NCBI GenBank assembly: GCA_017542125.1
Contig: JAFXXU010000025.1
Location: 1-39,744, forward strand
DNA from: Ruminococcus sp.
GTDB taxonomy: Bacteria; Bacillota; Clostridia; Oscillospirales; Ruminococcaceae
Length of the DNA stretch: 39,744 bases
Direction: 5' to 3'
This document shows, piece by piece, positions 26,827 to 34,851 of the stretch. The translations under genes and the position numbers were made by a program. Under the pieces are notes generated by a model. That model searched no databases. It saw only the letters and a program-made list of their open reading frames with translations, and was not told the DNA's origin. How positions within the stretch are numbered: position 1 is the first letter of the stretch; each line of letters starts with the position of its first letter.

Positions 26827-27597
26827 TTATCTCCATTCCTTTGCGGGCACCCACATCTCGTATTTTATAATGTGTGAGAATTTATCTATCGTTCCCTCCT
26901 GCGAGGAGTAGATCGTTAGCATCTGGTTCTTGAATTCCAGCTGCTCGGAGGTGATGGGCGTCATTTCCGATTCGTGCTCGCCGATCTTTCCGGCTGAGTA
27001 ATACTTTCCGAAATACATCAGCCTGTCCAGCATACCCTTCTCGGCGCAGACACCGGTGACTATGTTCGAGGTCATAACGTGGTGCTCGTGACCGTACTCG
27101 CCTTCTGGGTTATGGGTGGCTATCACTGACCAGTCCTTGTAATTGAGCAGCGAGAACACATCCCGCTCGATGCCCTGATAAACGTCGCTCCAGTTATCCC
27201 GCATAAAGTTCACCTTGTCGGGGTATTCGAGTATCAGCGAGTTGTTGCCGGAGGCGTACACCGCCTTTTCAAATTCGGCTGAGCGGGTGCTGCTGCGTCC
27301 GTTGGTGATGCACACCACGAGCCAGCCCCCCTCGGCAAGATGCCCTCCGCCCCAGATGGCTTCATCGTCCGGGTGAGCGACGATCATCAGCTTATCGCTG
27401 CTGCCGCCAGCCGCCAGATAGATCTGCCCTGCGGTAAGGGTCTTTACGTCGTGGGCGCGGTAGACGTTTATGAGCATAGCTCCCACTATTATAAGGAACA
27501 GCAGCGCAAAAGCAGCCGCCCCCAGGGCGATGCCCCGGACGGCAAGCGTCTTTTTGTCGCCTGTTATCAGCTTTTTGAAGATCTTCTTCAGGAACAT
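26827..27597 (-). CDS. Membrane-anchored PIG-L/LmbE family deacetylase (copy 2)
   Basis: 256 residues, paralogous to the gene at 4833. The H-P-D-D-E motif is again at residues 75-79 and the second motif is G-E-Y-G-H-E-H-H. A lysine-rich N-terminus and one transmembrane segment (about residues 20-45) predict an extracellular catalytic domain. Conserved blocks shared with copy 1 include E-G-G-W-L, C-I-T-N-G-R, E-Y-P-D-K-V-N and W-S-V-I-A-T-H-N-P. First gene of a three-gene unit with the YfhO and sulfatase-fold genes, behind a near-consensus promoter at 27652-27680. Confidence 0.85.
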   Translation of the reverse strand: MFLKKIFKKLITGDKKTLAVRGIALGAAAFALLFLIIVGAMLINVYRAHDVKTLTAGQIYLAAGGSSDKLMIVAHPDDEAIWGGGHLAEGGWLVVCITNGRSSTRSAEFEKAVYASGNNSLILEYPDKVNFMRDNWSDVYQGIERDVFSLLNYKDWSVIATHNPEGEYGHEHHVMTSNIVTGVCAEKGMLDRLMYFGKYYSAGKIGEHESEMTPITSEQLEFKNQMLTIYSSQEGTIDKFSHIIKYEMWVPAKEWR

Positions 27598-27651
27598 AGC
27601 TTTTCCCCTGTCATTATATCAAATGTCAGACTTTTTCAAGACCATTATATT

Positions 27652-27680
27652 ATTATACAACATTATGAGAGCTTTGTCAA
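27652..27680 (-). promoter_or_regulatory. Consensus sigma-A promoter for PIG-L copy 2 operon
   Basis: Minus strand: TTGACA (27675-27680), 17-base spacer and TATAAT (27652-27657). Both hexamers match the consensus fully. The leader is about 50 nt. Confidence 0.9.
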
Positions 27681-27705
27681 CGAAAAGGGACACGAAAAGT
27701 CACGC

Positions 27706-28704
27706 CTATTTCTTGAAGGCAGCCAATGGGTTTTTCAGGGCGATGAATTCAAGGAACTCCTGCTCGTCCCCCACCGATTCGGACTGTATGTAGAAGCCCC
27801 TCGCCGAGTTGGCGGCGAGCCCCGTCTGGAGGAAGAGAAAATCCGGCTTGACATATACCGTCCTGACGCTGTCATAGCGCTTGATGGCGGAGCCCCGCCT
27901 GTCGTAGAAGGCGATGAAGCCGTCCTCACCGAAGAAGGCGGCATCGTCCGAGCGGGTCTTCCCCCGCTGACGCCTGGCCTCCAGCCACTCGGCGGCTATG
28001 GCCTTGGGCAGGGAGATGTTCCTCCACAGGGCGAAAAGGGTGATGGCTACTGCGGGTATCGCAAAGAGCTGCTGCTTGTATATCCCGAAGAAGATGAACA
28101 GCACCGCAAAGATTATCAGCACGATGCGCTCTCCCAGACGTCTGCGCTCCCGGGTGGTGACTATGGCGCGGGCTTCCTGCTCGTCGGTCATGCGGTTGAT
28201 GCCGAAGAAACGGCATTCGGGGACGGGCAGCTCCATTGCGGCAGGGAAGCGTATGGGCTTGTTGGTGGGCAGGGCATTGTCAATGAGGCAGATGCCGAAA
28301 AAGCGCAGAGCCTCCTCGTTGAGCCTGGGAGGTACGAAGCCCAGGGTCACCAGCCATTCGGAGCCCTTCCATTCCGAGAAGAGCTCCTGCTCTCCCTCGG
28401 CTACCAGATAGGGGACGCCCCTCTCCCGCAGGATGGAGCCTGCGTGGGTGAGCATCAGCGCTGCTGCGGCGGGGTCCTCTGTCGAGAGCAGGGCAGCCCC
28501 GATCTCAACGCCCTCGGAATGAGCCTTGCATACTGCGGCTCCCCCCTTGACGACACCGTCCTCTGAGGCTATGAAGCAGAGGGTGGGGTCCAGGTCTCCG
28601 CTGCCGATCAGCTTGCCCAGCTTTTCGGCGGAGGCAGGGTCGCGCATCCGGAAGACCGTCACAAGCTCGCTCAGGTCATCCGCAGAAAGTTGATTTATAT
28701 GCAT
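27706..28704 (-). CDS. Membrane protein with acetyltransferase-like N-terminus and YcxB-like C-terminus
   Basis: 332 residues. The first ~140 residues start with M-H-I-N-Q-L-S-A-D-D-L and have the alternating pattern of a GNAT-type fold (F-I-A-S-E-D-G-V-V-K-G-G-A-A-V, then L-V-T-L-G-F-V-P-P), but an acetyl-CoA loop of the R-x-x-G-x-G/A type is not clear. Two adjacent hydrophobic segments at about residues 195-230 form a membrane hairpin. The C-terminal ~90 residues (F-F-G-E-D-G-F-I-A-F-Y-D-R-R) resemble the YcxB-like domain found behind paired membrane segments. The combination is unfamiliar and no function is known. A promoter lies upstream at 28747-28775. Confidence 0.7.
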   Translation of the reverse strand: MHINQLSADDLSELVTVFRMRDPASAEKLGKLIGSGDLDPTLCFIASEDGVVKGGAAVCKAHSEGVEIGAALLSTEDPAAAALMLTHAGSILRERGVPYLVAEGEQELFSEWKGSEWLVTLGFVPPRLNEEALRFFGICLIDNALPTNKPIRFPAAMELPVPECRFFGINRMTDEQEARAIVTTRERRRLGERIVLIIFAVLFIFFGIYKQQLFAIPAVAITLFALWRNISLPKAIAAEWLEARRQRGKTRSDDAAFFGEDGFIAFYDRRGSAIKRYDSVRTVYVKPDFLFLQTGLAANSARGFYIQSESVGDEQEFLEFIALKNPLAAFKK

Positions 28705-28746
28705 ATTACAGATCCTTTCGGGATATGGTCACAGTTCATCAGGTAT

Positions 28747-28775
28747 ATTGTAGCACAGTTTTCCCCGAATTACAA
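28747..28775 (-). promoter_or_regulatory. Sigma-A promoter for the YcxB-like gene
   Basis: Minus strand: TTGTAA (28770-28775), 17-base spacer and TACAAT (28747-28752). It lies about 45 bases ahead of the start at 28704, on the opposite strand to the ABC exporter operon. Confidence 0.65.
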
Positions 28776-28822
28776 GAGTAATCTCCCTCCGCTGCCGGAA
28801 ATATTACATTTGTCATACGAGC

Positions 28823-28867
28823 TTGTGACGGCATTCACTACACAAACCGGAACGGGTGTGTTAGAAT
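28823..28867 (+). promoter_or_regulatory. Candidate promoter and palindromic operator of the ABC-2 exporter
   Basis: TGTGA at 28824-28828, six bases and TCAC at 28835-28838 form a CRP-like palindrome. A second loose dyad (CTACACAAACCGG / AACGGGTGTGTTAG) covers 28838-28864. A possible -35 TACACA (28839-28844), 17-base spacer and -10 TAGAAT (28862-28867) overlap it. No regulator gene is adjacent. Confidence 0.4.
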
Positions 28868-28912
28868 AATATCAGGATAACAAGGACCCAAGACCGTACA
28901 GGAGGAGATTTT

Positions 28913-29863
28913 ATGGAAAACACAGTAGTAAAGATCGACGGACTCGTTAAAAGGTATAAGGACCTCACCGCTCTCGACCACCTCTCGCTGGAGATAAAGG
29001 AGGGGGAGGTATTCGGCCTCCTGGGGCCCAACGGCTCCGGCAAGACCACCACGATCAACTGCCTGCTCTCGCTGCTCTCCTTCGATAAGGGCGAGATCGA
29101 GATCTTCGGCAAGAAGATGTCCCCCACCGCCTACGACATCAAGCGGGATATCGGCATCATCATGCAGAACGTCGCCGTCTTTGAGGAGCTGACGGTCTAC
29201 GACAATATAGATTACTTCTGCGGCCTCTATATAACCGACAAGGAAAAGAGAAAACAGTATGTTGAGGAGGCTATCGCCTTCGTGGGGCTGGAGGACTTCA
29301 AGAAGTTCTACCCCAAGAAGCTCTCGGGCGGTCTGCTCAGAAGGCTGAACATCGCCTGCGGCGTAGCCCACAAGCCCAAGCTCATCATCCTCGACGAGCC
29401 CACCGTAGCCGTTGACCCCCAGAGCCGCAACAAGATCCTGGAGGGCATCGAGCAGCTCAATCAGGGGGGCGCCACGGTTATCTACACCTCTCACTATATG
29501 GAGGAGGTCGAGCAGATATGCACCCGCATAGCCATAATGGATAAGGGCAAGAAGGTGGCAGAGGGCACCAAGGAAGAGCTCAAGAAGATGATAAAGAATA
29601 CCGAGACCATCAAGATCGAGGTAAGGGAGCTCACCGAAGAGATCCGTAAGAAGGTCTCTGAGCTGCCCCACGTTTACCTTGCTGAGTACAAGGACAGCCA
29701 GCTGACGGTGGCCTGCTCCGGCGGCAAGCACAACCTCATCCGGGTGCTGGGAGTGCTCCAGGAGAACGAGCTCCATATCGGCCGGGTCTACAGCGAGCTC
29801 CCCACCCTCAACGATGTGTTCCTGGAGATCACCGGTAAGGCTCTCAGAGACAAGGAGGACTGA
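28913..29863 (+). CDS. ABC-2 type transporter, ATP-binding protein
   Basis: A 316-residue cytoplasmic ATPase of a drug, lipid or peptide exporter. Walker A G-P-N-G-S-G-K-T-T-T at residues 39-48, signature L-S-G-G-L-L-R-R near residue 138, Walker B L-I-I-L-D-E-P-T and the switch His in Y-T-S-H-Y near residue 195. After about residue 220 there is a ~90-residue C-terminal extension, as in DrrA/CcmA-like ATPases. GGAGGAG precedes the ATG. Two permease genes follow with a 2-base gap and a 14-base overlap. The exported substrate is unknown. Confidence 0.92.
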   Translation: MENTVVKIDGLVKRYKDLTALDHLSLEIKEGEVFGLLGPNGSGKTTTINCLLSLLSFDKGEIEIFGKKMSPTAYDIKRDIGIIMQNVAVFEELTVYDNIDYFCGLYITDKEKRKQYVEEAIAFVGLEDFKKFYPKKLSGGLLRRLNIACGVAHKPKLIILDEPTVAVDPQSRNKILEGIEQLNQGGATVIYTSHYMEEVEQICTRIAIMDKGKKVAEGTKEELKKMIKNTETIKIEVRELTEEIRKKVSELPHVYLAEYKDSQLTVACSGGKHNLIRVLGVLQENELHIGRVYSELPTLNDVFLEITGKALRDKED

Positions 29864-29865
29864 AA

Positions 29866-30999
29866 ATGTTTCTTCACAATCTTAAATACGAGTTGCTGGC
29901 GGCGCTCCGGGTGAAGGCCTTCATTTTCTGGCTGCTGATATTCCCCATGGCGCTGGGGCTGTTCTTCAAGACCGCCTTCATCGGCATCTACGAAAAAAAC
30001 GATATGTTCAGCACCGTCCCCTGCGCTGTTGTGCTGGCAGAGGATAACGAGGCTCTCAGGACTGTTGTCAAGAGCATCGAGAGCGACGAGAAGCCCCTGT
30101 TCAAAGCCTCCTTCGTCACCGATGAGGAAGCCAAGGAGCTGCTCCGCAAGGAGGAGATCGAGGGCATCATCTATTCCGAGGGCGGCAGGCTGAAGCTCAC
30201 CGTAGCAGGCGAGGGCATGAACGAGACCCTCCTGAAAGCCTTCTGCGACCAGTACAACGCCAACGCCGATGTGCTGACCTCCACGGCTGTATCAGACCCC
30301 GCAAAGCTGGGCGAGATCAGCGAGATACTGATGCAGGAGATCACCACCGTCAAGGACAACAAGCTGGTCAACGGCAACACCGATTACTACGTTGAGTATT
30401 TCTACAACCTCATCGCTATGGTAGCGCTCTTCGGCGCACAGATAGGCATGACCATCACCATCAACAATCAGGCCAACCTTTCGGCGCTGGGTGCCCGCAA
30501 GAACTGCTCACCCACACCCAAGTCGGTGAGCGTGGCGGCAAGCCTGGTGAGCAGGTTCGCGGTGCAGACCCTTACAATGATCGTCTGCGTAACCTTCCAG
30601 CATTTTGTGCTGGGCATAGACTTCGGCGAGCATCTCCTGCTGGTATATTTGGCGGCTATCCTCGCAGGGATCCTGGGCGTGAGCCTGGGCTTCGCGGTGG
30701 GCTCCGTCGGCAAGGGGTCAAGGAGCACCAAGGAGGGCATCACCACCGCAGCGATCATGTTCTGCTGCTTCCTCAGCGGACTTATGGCTGCCAATATGAA
30801 GTCGATCCTGAAGGAGCACGTCCCCTTTGTCAATAAGATAAACCCCGCAGCGGTCATCAGCGATTGCTTCCATTGCCTGAACATCTACGACAATTATGAC
30901 AGGTTCATCGAAAAGCTCATAGTCATGGCTGCCATGACCTTCGTGTTCGCCTTTATCGGCTTCATTCTCACAAGGAGGCGCAAGTATGCAAGTCTTTGA
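29866..30999 (+). CDS. ABC-2 type transporter, permease subunit 1
   Basis: 377 residues. One N-terminal membrane segment (about 15-40) is followed by a ~140-residue extracytoplasmic domain and then five more segments from about residue 180, the ABC2_membrane_3-type layout. The external domain has V-V-L-A-E-D-N-E and E-G-I-I-Y-S-E-G blocks typical of such permeases. It starts two bases after the ATPase stop and overlaps the next permease by 14 bp. The two permeases probably form a heterodimer. Confidence 0.88.
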   Translation: MFLHNLKYELLAALRVKAFIFWLLIFPMALGLFFKTAFIGIYEKNDMFSTVPCAVVLAEDNEALRTVVKSIESDEKPLFKASFVTDEEAKELLRKEEIEGIIYSEGGRLKLTVAGEGMNETLLKAFCDQYNANADVLTSTAVSDPAKLGEISEILMQEITTVKDNKLVNGNTDYYVEYFYNLIAMVALFGAQIGMTITINNQANLSALGARKNCSPTPKSVSVAASLVSRFAVQTLTMIVCVTFQHFVLGIDFGEHLLLVYLAAILAGILGVSLGFAVGSVGKGSRSTKEGITTAAIMFCCFLSGLMAANMKSILKEHVPFVNKINPAAVISDCFHCLNIYDNYDRFIEKLIVMAAMTFVFAFIGFILTRRRKYASL

Positions 31000-32137
31000 T
31001 CTGTTTTTTAAAGTGCTGAAAAAGAAATATGTAGCGGCGCTGGTTTTCATAGTTGTGTTCCTTGTGATCTCCTACGGCCTCTCAAACAGCGAAGATCATA
31101 CGACGGAATTCAAGGAGTCGGTCCTGGATGTGGCTGTTATGGACGAGGACGGCACCGAGCAGTCCAAGGCTCTGACCGAGTTCATCGGCAAGAAGCACCG
31201 CATCAAGAACGTTGACAGCGACCGCGAGAATATGACGGAGCTCCTCTACTGGGAGGAAGTGGATTACATCCTGGTTATCAAGAAGGGCTTCGCCGGGAAC
31301 CTGGCAGGGGGCTCGGATGAGCTCTTTGAGGAATACCGCGTCCACGACAGCTTCTCGTCGGTCTATATGTCAAACATCCTCAATGAGTATGTAAAGACCG
31401 CCCGGGCATATATCGCCTCCGGCGCCGATGCCGAGGCCGCTTCCCGCATGACCTCCGAGACTCTCGGCAGGGATACGGAGGTCACCTACTGGAGCGATAT
31501 GGGCCAGGGCCCCGAGGAATACTCCAGGTGGTTCGCTCATTATTTCCAGTATATGCCCTATATCCTCATCTCCGTGATGCTTTCGGCTCTTGGAACGGTG
31601 CTGGGCTCCCTCAACAAGAGAAATGTCCGCGCCCGCACCGACTGCTCCTCCCTCTCTCCGAGGAAAGCTACCGTACAGCTCTTTGCGGCATCGGCGGTGT
31701 TCGTCATCGTGATCTGGCTGATCTTTATTATCGCGGGAGCTCTGATGAAGGGCGGTATGTACGAGGGCAAGGCCTGGCTGGCAGTGCTCAACTCCTTCGT
31801 GTTCACCATAGTAGCAGCAGCCATAGCCATGCTGGTATCCTCCTTCGACCTGGACGATAACGTGGTATCCCTGATAACGCAGATCGTAGGCCTGGGCATG
31901 AGCTTCCTCTGCGGCATATTCGTGCCACTCTCTATGCTCTCGGAGGGCGTCATCTCGGTGGCAAGGTTCCTGCCCGGATACTGGTACATCAGAGCCAACG
32001 ATATGCTCTGCGGAACGACTGCTTTCTCGGCGGGTGAGTTCGCAGTATGCATTGCTATCCAGTTCGGCTTTGCGGCAGTGCTGCTGATAGCCACAATGGC
32101 GGTAAGAAGATCCAAGGCAAAGGATGCAGTTTACTGA
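30986..32137 (+). CDS. ABC-2 type transporter, permease subunit 2
   Basis: 383 residues with the same plan as subunit 1: first membrane segment at about residues 15-30, an external domain carrying V-A-V-M-D-E-D-G-T-E-Q and Y-I-L-V-I-K-K-G-F, then five further segments. Its AGGAGG-type site (ACAAGGAGGCGC) lies inside the 3' end of subunit 1. The stop codon TGA is part of the 4-bp sequence CTGA duplicated around the MITE-like element that follows at once. Confidence 0.88.
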   Translation: MQVFDLFFKVLKKKYVAALVFIVVFLVISYGLSNSEDHTTEFKESVLDVAVMDEDGTEQSKALTEFIGKKHRIKNVDSDRENMTELLYWEEVDYILVIKKGFAGNLAGGSDELFEEYRVHDSFSSVYMSNILNEYVKTARAYIASGADAEAASRMTSETLGRDTEVTYWSDMGQGPEEYSRWFAHYFQYMPYILISVMLSALGTVLGSLNKRNVRARTDCSSLSPRKATVQLFAASAVFVIVIWLIFIIAGALMKGGMYEGKAWLAVLNSFVFTIVAAAIAMLVSSFDLDDNVVSLITQIVGLGMSFLCGIFVPLSMLSEGVISVARFLPGYWYIRANDMLCGTTAFSAGEFAVCIAIQFGFAAVLLIATMAVRRSKAKDAVY

Positions 32138-32309
32138 GGCAACACCGCACAACCCACGGCTAACGCCTCTGCACGTCATCTGCTTGCACTTTTTCCGTCA
32201 TAGTACACAAATTCTCCTTGCCGGGCGCTAGCCCGCCTGCGTCGAATTTATGCACTCTGACGAAAAAATTGACTGCGTATCTGACGCACAGGGGTTGTGC
32301 GGTATTGCT
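32138..32309 (+). repeat. MITE-like element, copy B, with 4-bp target duplication
   Basis: A 172-bp element. The left end GGCAACACCGCACAACCC (32138-32155) and right end GGGTTGTGCGGTATTGCT (32292-32309) are inverted repeats matching at 16 of 18 positions. CTGA flanks it on both sides (32134-32137 and 32310-32313). The internal hairpin is CGGGC-GCTA-GCCCG (32222-32235). It is identical in length and orientation to copy C at 37325-37496. It lies between the exporter stop and the terminator at 32321. Confidence 0.9.
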
Positions 32310-32320
32310 CTGATATAAAA

Positions 32321-32360
32321 CCCAAGCGCTCCGCAGGAGATCTCCCGCGGAGCGCTTTTT
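32321..32360. terminator. Bidirectional terminator between the ABC exporter and mgtE
   Basis: AAGCGCTCCGC (32324-32334) and GCGGAGCGCTT (32347-32357) form an 11-bp stem with a 12-base loop, followed by T tracts on the plus strand (TTTTT) and less strongly on the minus strand (GGGTTTTAT). It serves the convergent exporter and mgtE genes. Confidence 0.9.
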
Positions 32361-32373
32361 CCGTGATACGGAC

Positions 32374-33774
32374 TTATGTGAAGCTGAATATTTTCAAAAG
32401 CAGCAGCCAGCTCATGCCGTAGTAGGTCACTACCGCCACCAGGTCGTTGACGGTGGTGATCAACGGCCCCGATGCAACGGCGGGGTCAACTCCCACACGC
32501 TTGAAGAACAGGGGTATCAGCGTGCCCACCGCGCTGGATATCAGCATAGCCAGCAGCATCGAAAAGCCTATGCACCCCGATACCGCAAAGGAGAAGGCCA
32601 GCGCCCGGTGCTTGAAGAAGTAGATATACAACCCCACGAACAGGAAGGATACCGCACCCAGAAGCGTCCCGTTGCAGAAGCCTACCCGCATCTCTTTCAG
32701 CACCAGATGCCCCTTCTGAGAGAAGGTAAGGTTCTCGTCCATCAGCACCCGGATAGTCACCGCAAGGGACTGGGTCCCCACGTTACCTGCCATATCAAGT
32801 ATCAGCGACTGGAATGCCATTATGATGGTCAGCTGCGCGATGACCTGCTCGAACACGCCCACCACCGAGGATACCAGCATACCCAGCCCCAGCAGTATCA
32901 GCAGCCAGGGGAGGCGCTTCTTCATACTCTGGCGCAGAGGCTCTTTCAGATCCTCCTCCGCGGTCAGACCTGCGAGACGGGCGTAGTCCTCGCTCATTTC
33001 ATCATCTACTACCTCGATAAGGCTCTTGGCGGTGATGACGCCCAGCAGCTTGCTGGAATCGTCCAGCACAGGGATGGAGTCCTCGGAGTAGTCCTTCAGC
33101 TTTTCGATACAGTCGTCGATGCTCTCCCTGGCGTAGACGTAGGGGAAGCTGGTGACGATCAGATCCTCCAGAGAGGCGGAGCTCCGTGCGGTTATGAGCT
33201 CCTTAAGGTCTATCGCCCCGTAGAACTCATCGTTCTCATCGGTGACGAATATGGTCGATATGTTGTCGTTTTCCTCCGCCTGACGGATCAGCTCGCTCAT
33301 AGCCTGCTTGATAGTCAGGTTCTCGCGGATAACGATGCAGTTGGTGGTGGTGCGGCTTCCGATCTCGTCCTCGTCGAAGGAGGCGATGAGCTTTATCTCA
33401 TCCCGGATATCCTGGGGCAGCGCACCGATGATAAGTGAGCGCTTGTCCTTTTCCACCTCGTGGAGCACTCCGGCAGCCGTGTCCGTCTCCAGCCGTGAGA
33501 CAACATCGGCAGCCTTATTGACATCCATTTCCGCGATACAGGCCCCCGCGGTATCCTCCTCGAGATACTCGAAGATCTCCGAGAGCATTTCCGCCTGGCA
33601 GACGCGGAAGAGCTTCTTTCTGTCGGCAGCGGTGAAGCTTTCCATAGCCTGGGCTATGTCGCTGCCGTGATAGTCCTCCAGCTTTTCACATAGGGACTTG
33701 GGGGAGTCATTCCCCCTGATCAGCCGAAGTATCTCCTCGGCATAATCCTGTCTTACAATGGTATTCTCGCCCAT
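32374..33774 (-). CDS. mgtE: Magnesium transporter MgtE
   Basis: 466 residues from the ATG at 33774, which follows GGGGTGAT; a GTG three codons earlier overlaps that site. Cytoplasmic MgtE N-domain (about residues 20-130, helical, D-I-A-Q-A-M-E-S-F), then two CBS domains (about 130-260, with I-F-V-T-D-E-N-D-E-F and S-I-P-V-L-D-D-S-S-K-L-L-G-V-I), then five membrane segments forming the pore, including the N-V-G-T-Q-S-L-A filter-region motif. It is a Mg2+ channel gated by internal Mg2+. The M-box-like leader upstream fits magnesium control. Confidence 0.95.
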   Translation of the reverse strand: MGENTIVRQDYAEEILRLIRGNDSPKSLCEKLEDYHGSDIAQAMESFTAADRKKLFRVCQAEMLSEIFEYLEEDTAGACIAEMDVNKAADVVSRLETDTAAGVLHEVEKDKRSLIIGALPQDIRDEIKLIASFDEDEIGSRTTTNCIVIRENLTIKQAMSELIRQAEENDNISTIFVTDENDEFYGAIDLKELITARSSASLEDLIVTSFPYVYARESIDDCIEKLKDYSEDSIPVLDDSSKLLGVITAKSLIEVVDDEMSEDYARLAGLTAEEDLKEPLRQSMKKRLPWLLILLGLGMLVSSVVGVFEQVIAQLTIIMAFQSLILDMAGNVGTQSLAVTIRVLMDENLTFSQKGHLVLKEMRVGFCNGTLLGAVSFLFVGLYIYFFKHRALAFSFAVSGCIGFSMLLAMLISSAVGTLIPLFFKRVGVDPAVASGPLITTVNDLVAVVTYYGMSWLLLLKIFSFT

Positions 33775-33806
33775 TACGATCACCCCGCTTTGAAATATTG
33801 GGGCAT

Positions 33807-33834
33807 AAAAAAGCCCCTCGCAGCTGCAAGGGGC
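33807..33834 (-). terminator. Attenuator terminator in the mgtE leader
   Basis: On the minus strand, GCCCCTTGCAGCTGCGAGGGGC (positions 33834-33813) forms a long stem with one mismatched pair around a GCAGCTGC core. TTTTTT follows at 33812-33807, about 30 bases ahead of the mgtE start. It is the expected off-switch of the riboswitch. Confidence 0.9.
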
Positions 33835-33844
33835 GATGGTATCT

Positions 33845-33975
33845 CAAAAAAGCTCAATGCAAATCAGAGGGCTGACCTGTAACGGACAGCTCTCCGCCGC
33901 ATATTGCCGATACGAAACACCGTCGCCCGACGCTACTGCAACTGTCGCCGCCTGTCATAGCCCTCACCTCACAAT
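33845..33975 (-). ncRNA. M-box-like magnesium riboswitch
   Basis: On the minus strand the leader begins with an A-G-G-T-G-A-G-G-G-C-T block, close to the M-box hallmark AGGTGAGGCT. The inner part has GCGTCGGGCGACGG, comparable to the M-box GTC...GACGCC hairpin. The 3' side has TGTCCGTTACAG, comparable to TGTCC..TACAG in known M-boxes, then AGCCCTC, which closes the outer helix with GAGGGCT. A terminator follows, and the gene controlled is a Mg2+ transporter. It is divergent from the B. subtilis example, so a covariance-model search should decide. Confidence 0.7.
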
Positions 33976-34007
33976 GATTGGGATAGGGTCGCTTACGACC
34001 CATAGAT

Positions 34008-34036
34008 ATTATAGCATTTTAATGCTTTTGTGTCAA
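34008..34036 (-). promoter_or_regulatory. Consensus sigma-A promoter for mgtE
   Basis: Minus strand: TTGACA (34031-34036), 17-base spacer and TATAAT (34008-34013). Both hexamers are perfect. It gives a leader of about 230 nt that contains the riboswitch and terminator. Confidence 0.9.
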
Positions 34037-34075
34037 TAGAAATATATTGCTTGTAAATGTCTGTAAGCTGCCTGC

Positions 34076-34837
34076 TCACACGCCCTTGTAGCGCTTTAAG
34101 AACTGCTTGGTGCGCTCGTTCTGGGTGTTTCCGAAGAGCTCCGCAGGGTCGCCCTCCTCGACGATGAAGCCGCCGTCCATAAAGATAACGTGATTTGAAA
34201 CATCACGGGCAAACTCCATCTCGTGAGTCACGATGACCATAGTCATCTTCTCCTCCGCAAGCTCCTTGATGACTTTCAGTATCTCCCCCGTCAGCTCGGG
34301 GTCGAGAGCTGAGGTGGGCTCGTCAAAGAAAAGGACGTCGGGTTTCAAGGCCAGAGCTCTTGCAATGGAGACTCTTTGCTGCTGACCGCCGGAAAGCTCG
34401 CAGGGGTAGGACTTCTCCTTGCCAGTGAGACCCATCTTGCCGATGAGCTCCTGTGCGGTCTTTATCGCATCCTGCTTGGGCTGTTTCAGCACCCTGAAAG
34501 GCGCCTCGATTATGTTCTGCATCACCGACATATGGGGGAAGAGATTGAAGTTCTGGAACACCAGCCCGATCTTAAGGCGTATCTCCCGCAGAGTTTTCTT
34601 TGGGGCATAGATCGCTTTGCCGTTCTCGGTGCGGAGCATATTCATCCCGCAGACGTTTATCTCGCCGCCGTCGGCGTGTTCAAGCTGATTGATGCAGCGC
34701 AGCAGGGTGGATTTTCCCGAACCCGAGGGGCCTATCACCGAGACCACCTGTCCCTCCTCTACGCTGAAGGATATATCCTTCAGGACTTTCAGATCCCCGA
34801 ATGTCTTTGATAGGTTCTTCACCTCTAGTATTGCCAT
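34076..34837 (-). CDS. Polar amino acid ABC transporter, ATP-binding protein
   Basis: 253 residues of the GlnQ/HisP type. Walker [13 protein letters not shown] at about residues 34-45, Q-loop [11 protein letters not shown], signature L-S-G-G-Q-Q-Q-R, Walker [14 protein letters not shown] and switch His in V-T-H-E-M. The sequence around F-N-L-F-P-H is typical of amino-acid importers. It lies 14 bases downstream of its permease gene. The specific amino acid cannot be read from the ATPase. Confidence 0.93.
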   Translation of the reverse strand: MAILEVKNLSKTFGDLKVLKDISFSVEEGQVVSVIGPSGSGKSTLLRCINQLEHADGGEINVCGMNMLRTENGKAIYAPKKTLREIRLKIGLVFQNFNLFPHMSVMQNIIEAPFRVLKQPKQDAIKTAQELIGKMGLTGKEKSYPCELSGGQQQRVSIARALALKPDVLFFDEPTSALDPELTGEILKVIKELAEEKMTMVIVTHEMEFARDVSNHVIFMDGGFIVEEGDPAELFGNTQNERTKQFLKRYKGV

Positions 34838-34851
34838 ACCGTTTCTCCCGT

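Noticed and set aside
27340-28566. 408-codon plus-strand frame covering the PIG-L copy 2 start, its promoter and the YcxB-like gene
   Set aside because: It runs through a consensus minus-strand promoter and two supported genes and has no recognisable domain.
33784-34007. yybP-ykoY-type manganese riboswitch as an alternative for the mgtE leader
   Set aside because: The conserved blocks fit M-box hallmarks (AGGTGAGG, TGTCC..TACAG) and not the manganese family, and the gene is a Mg2+ transporter.
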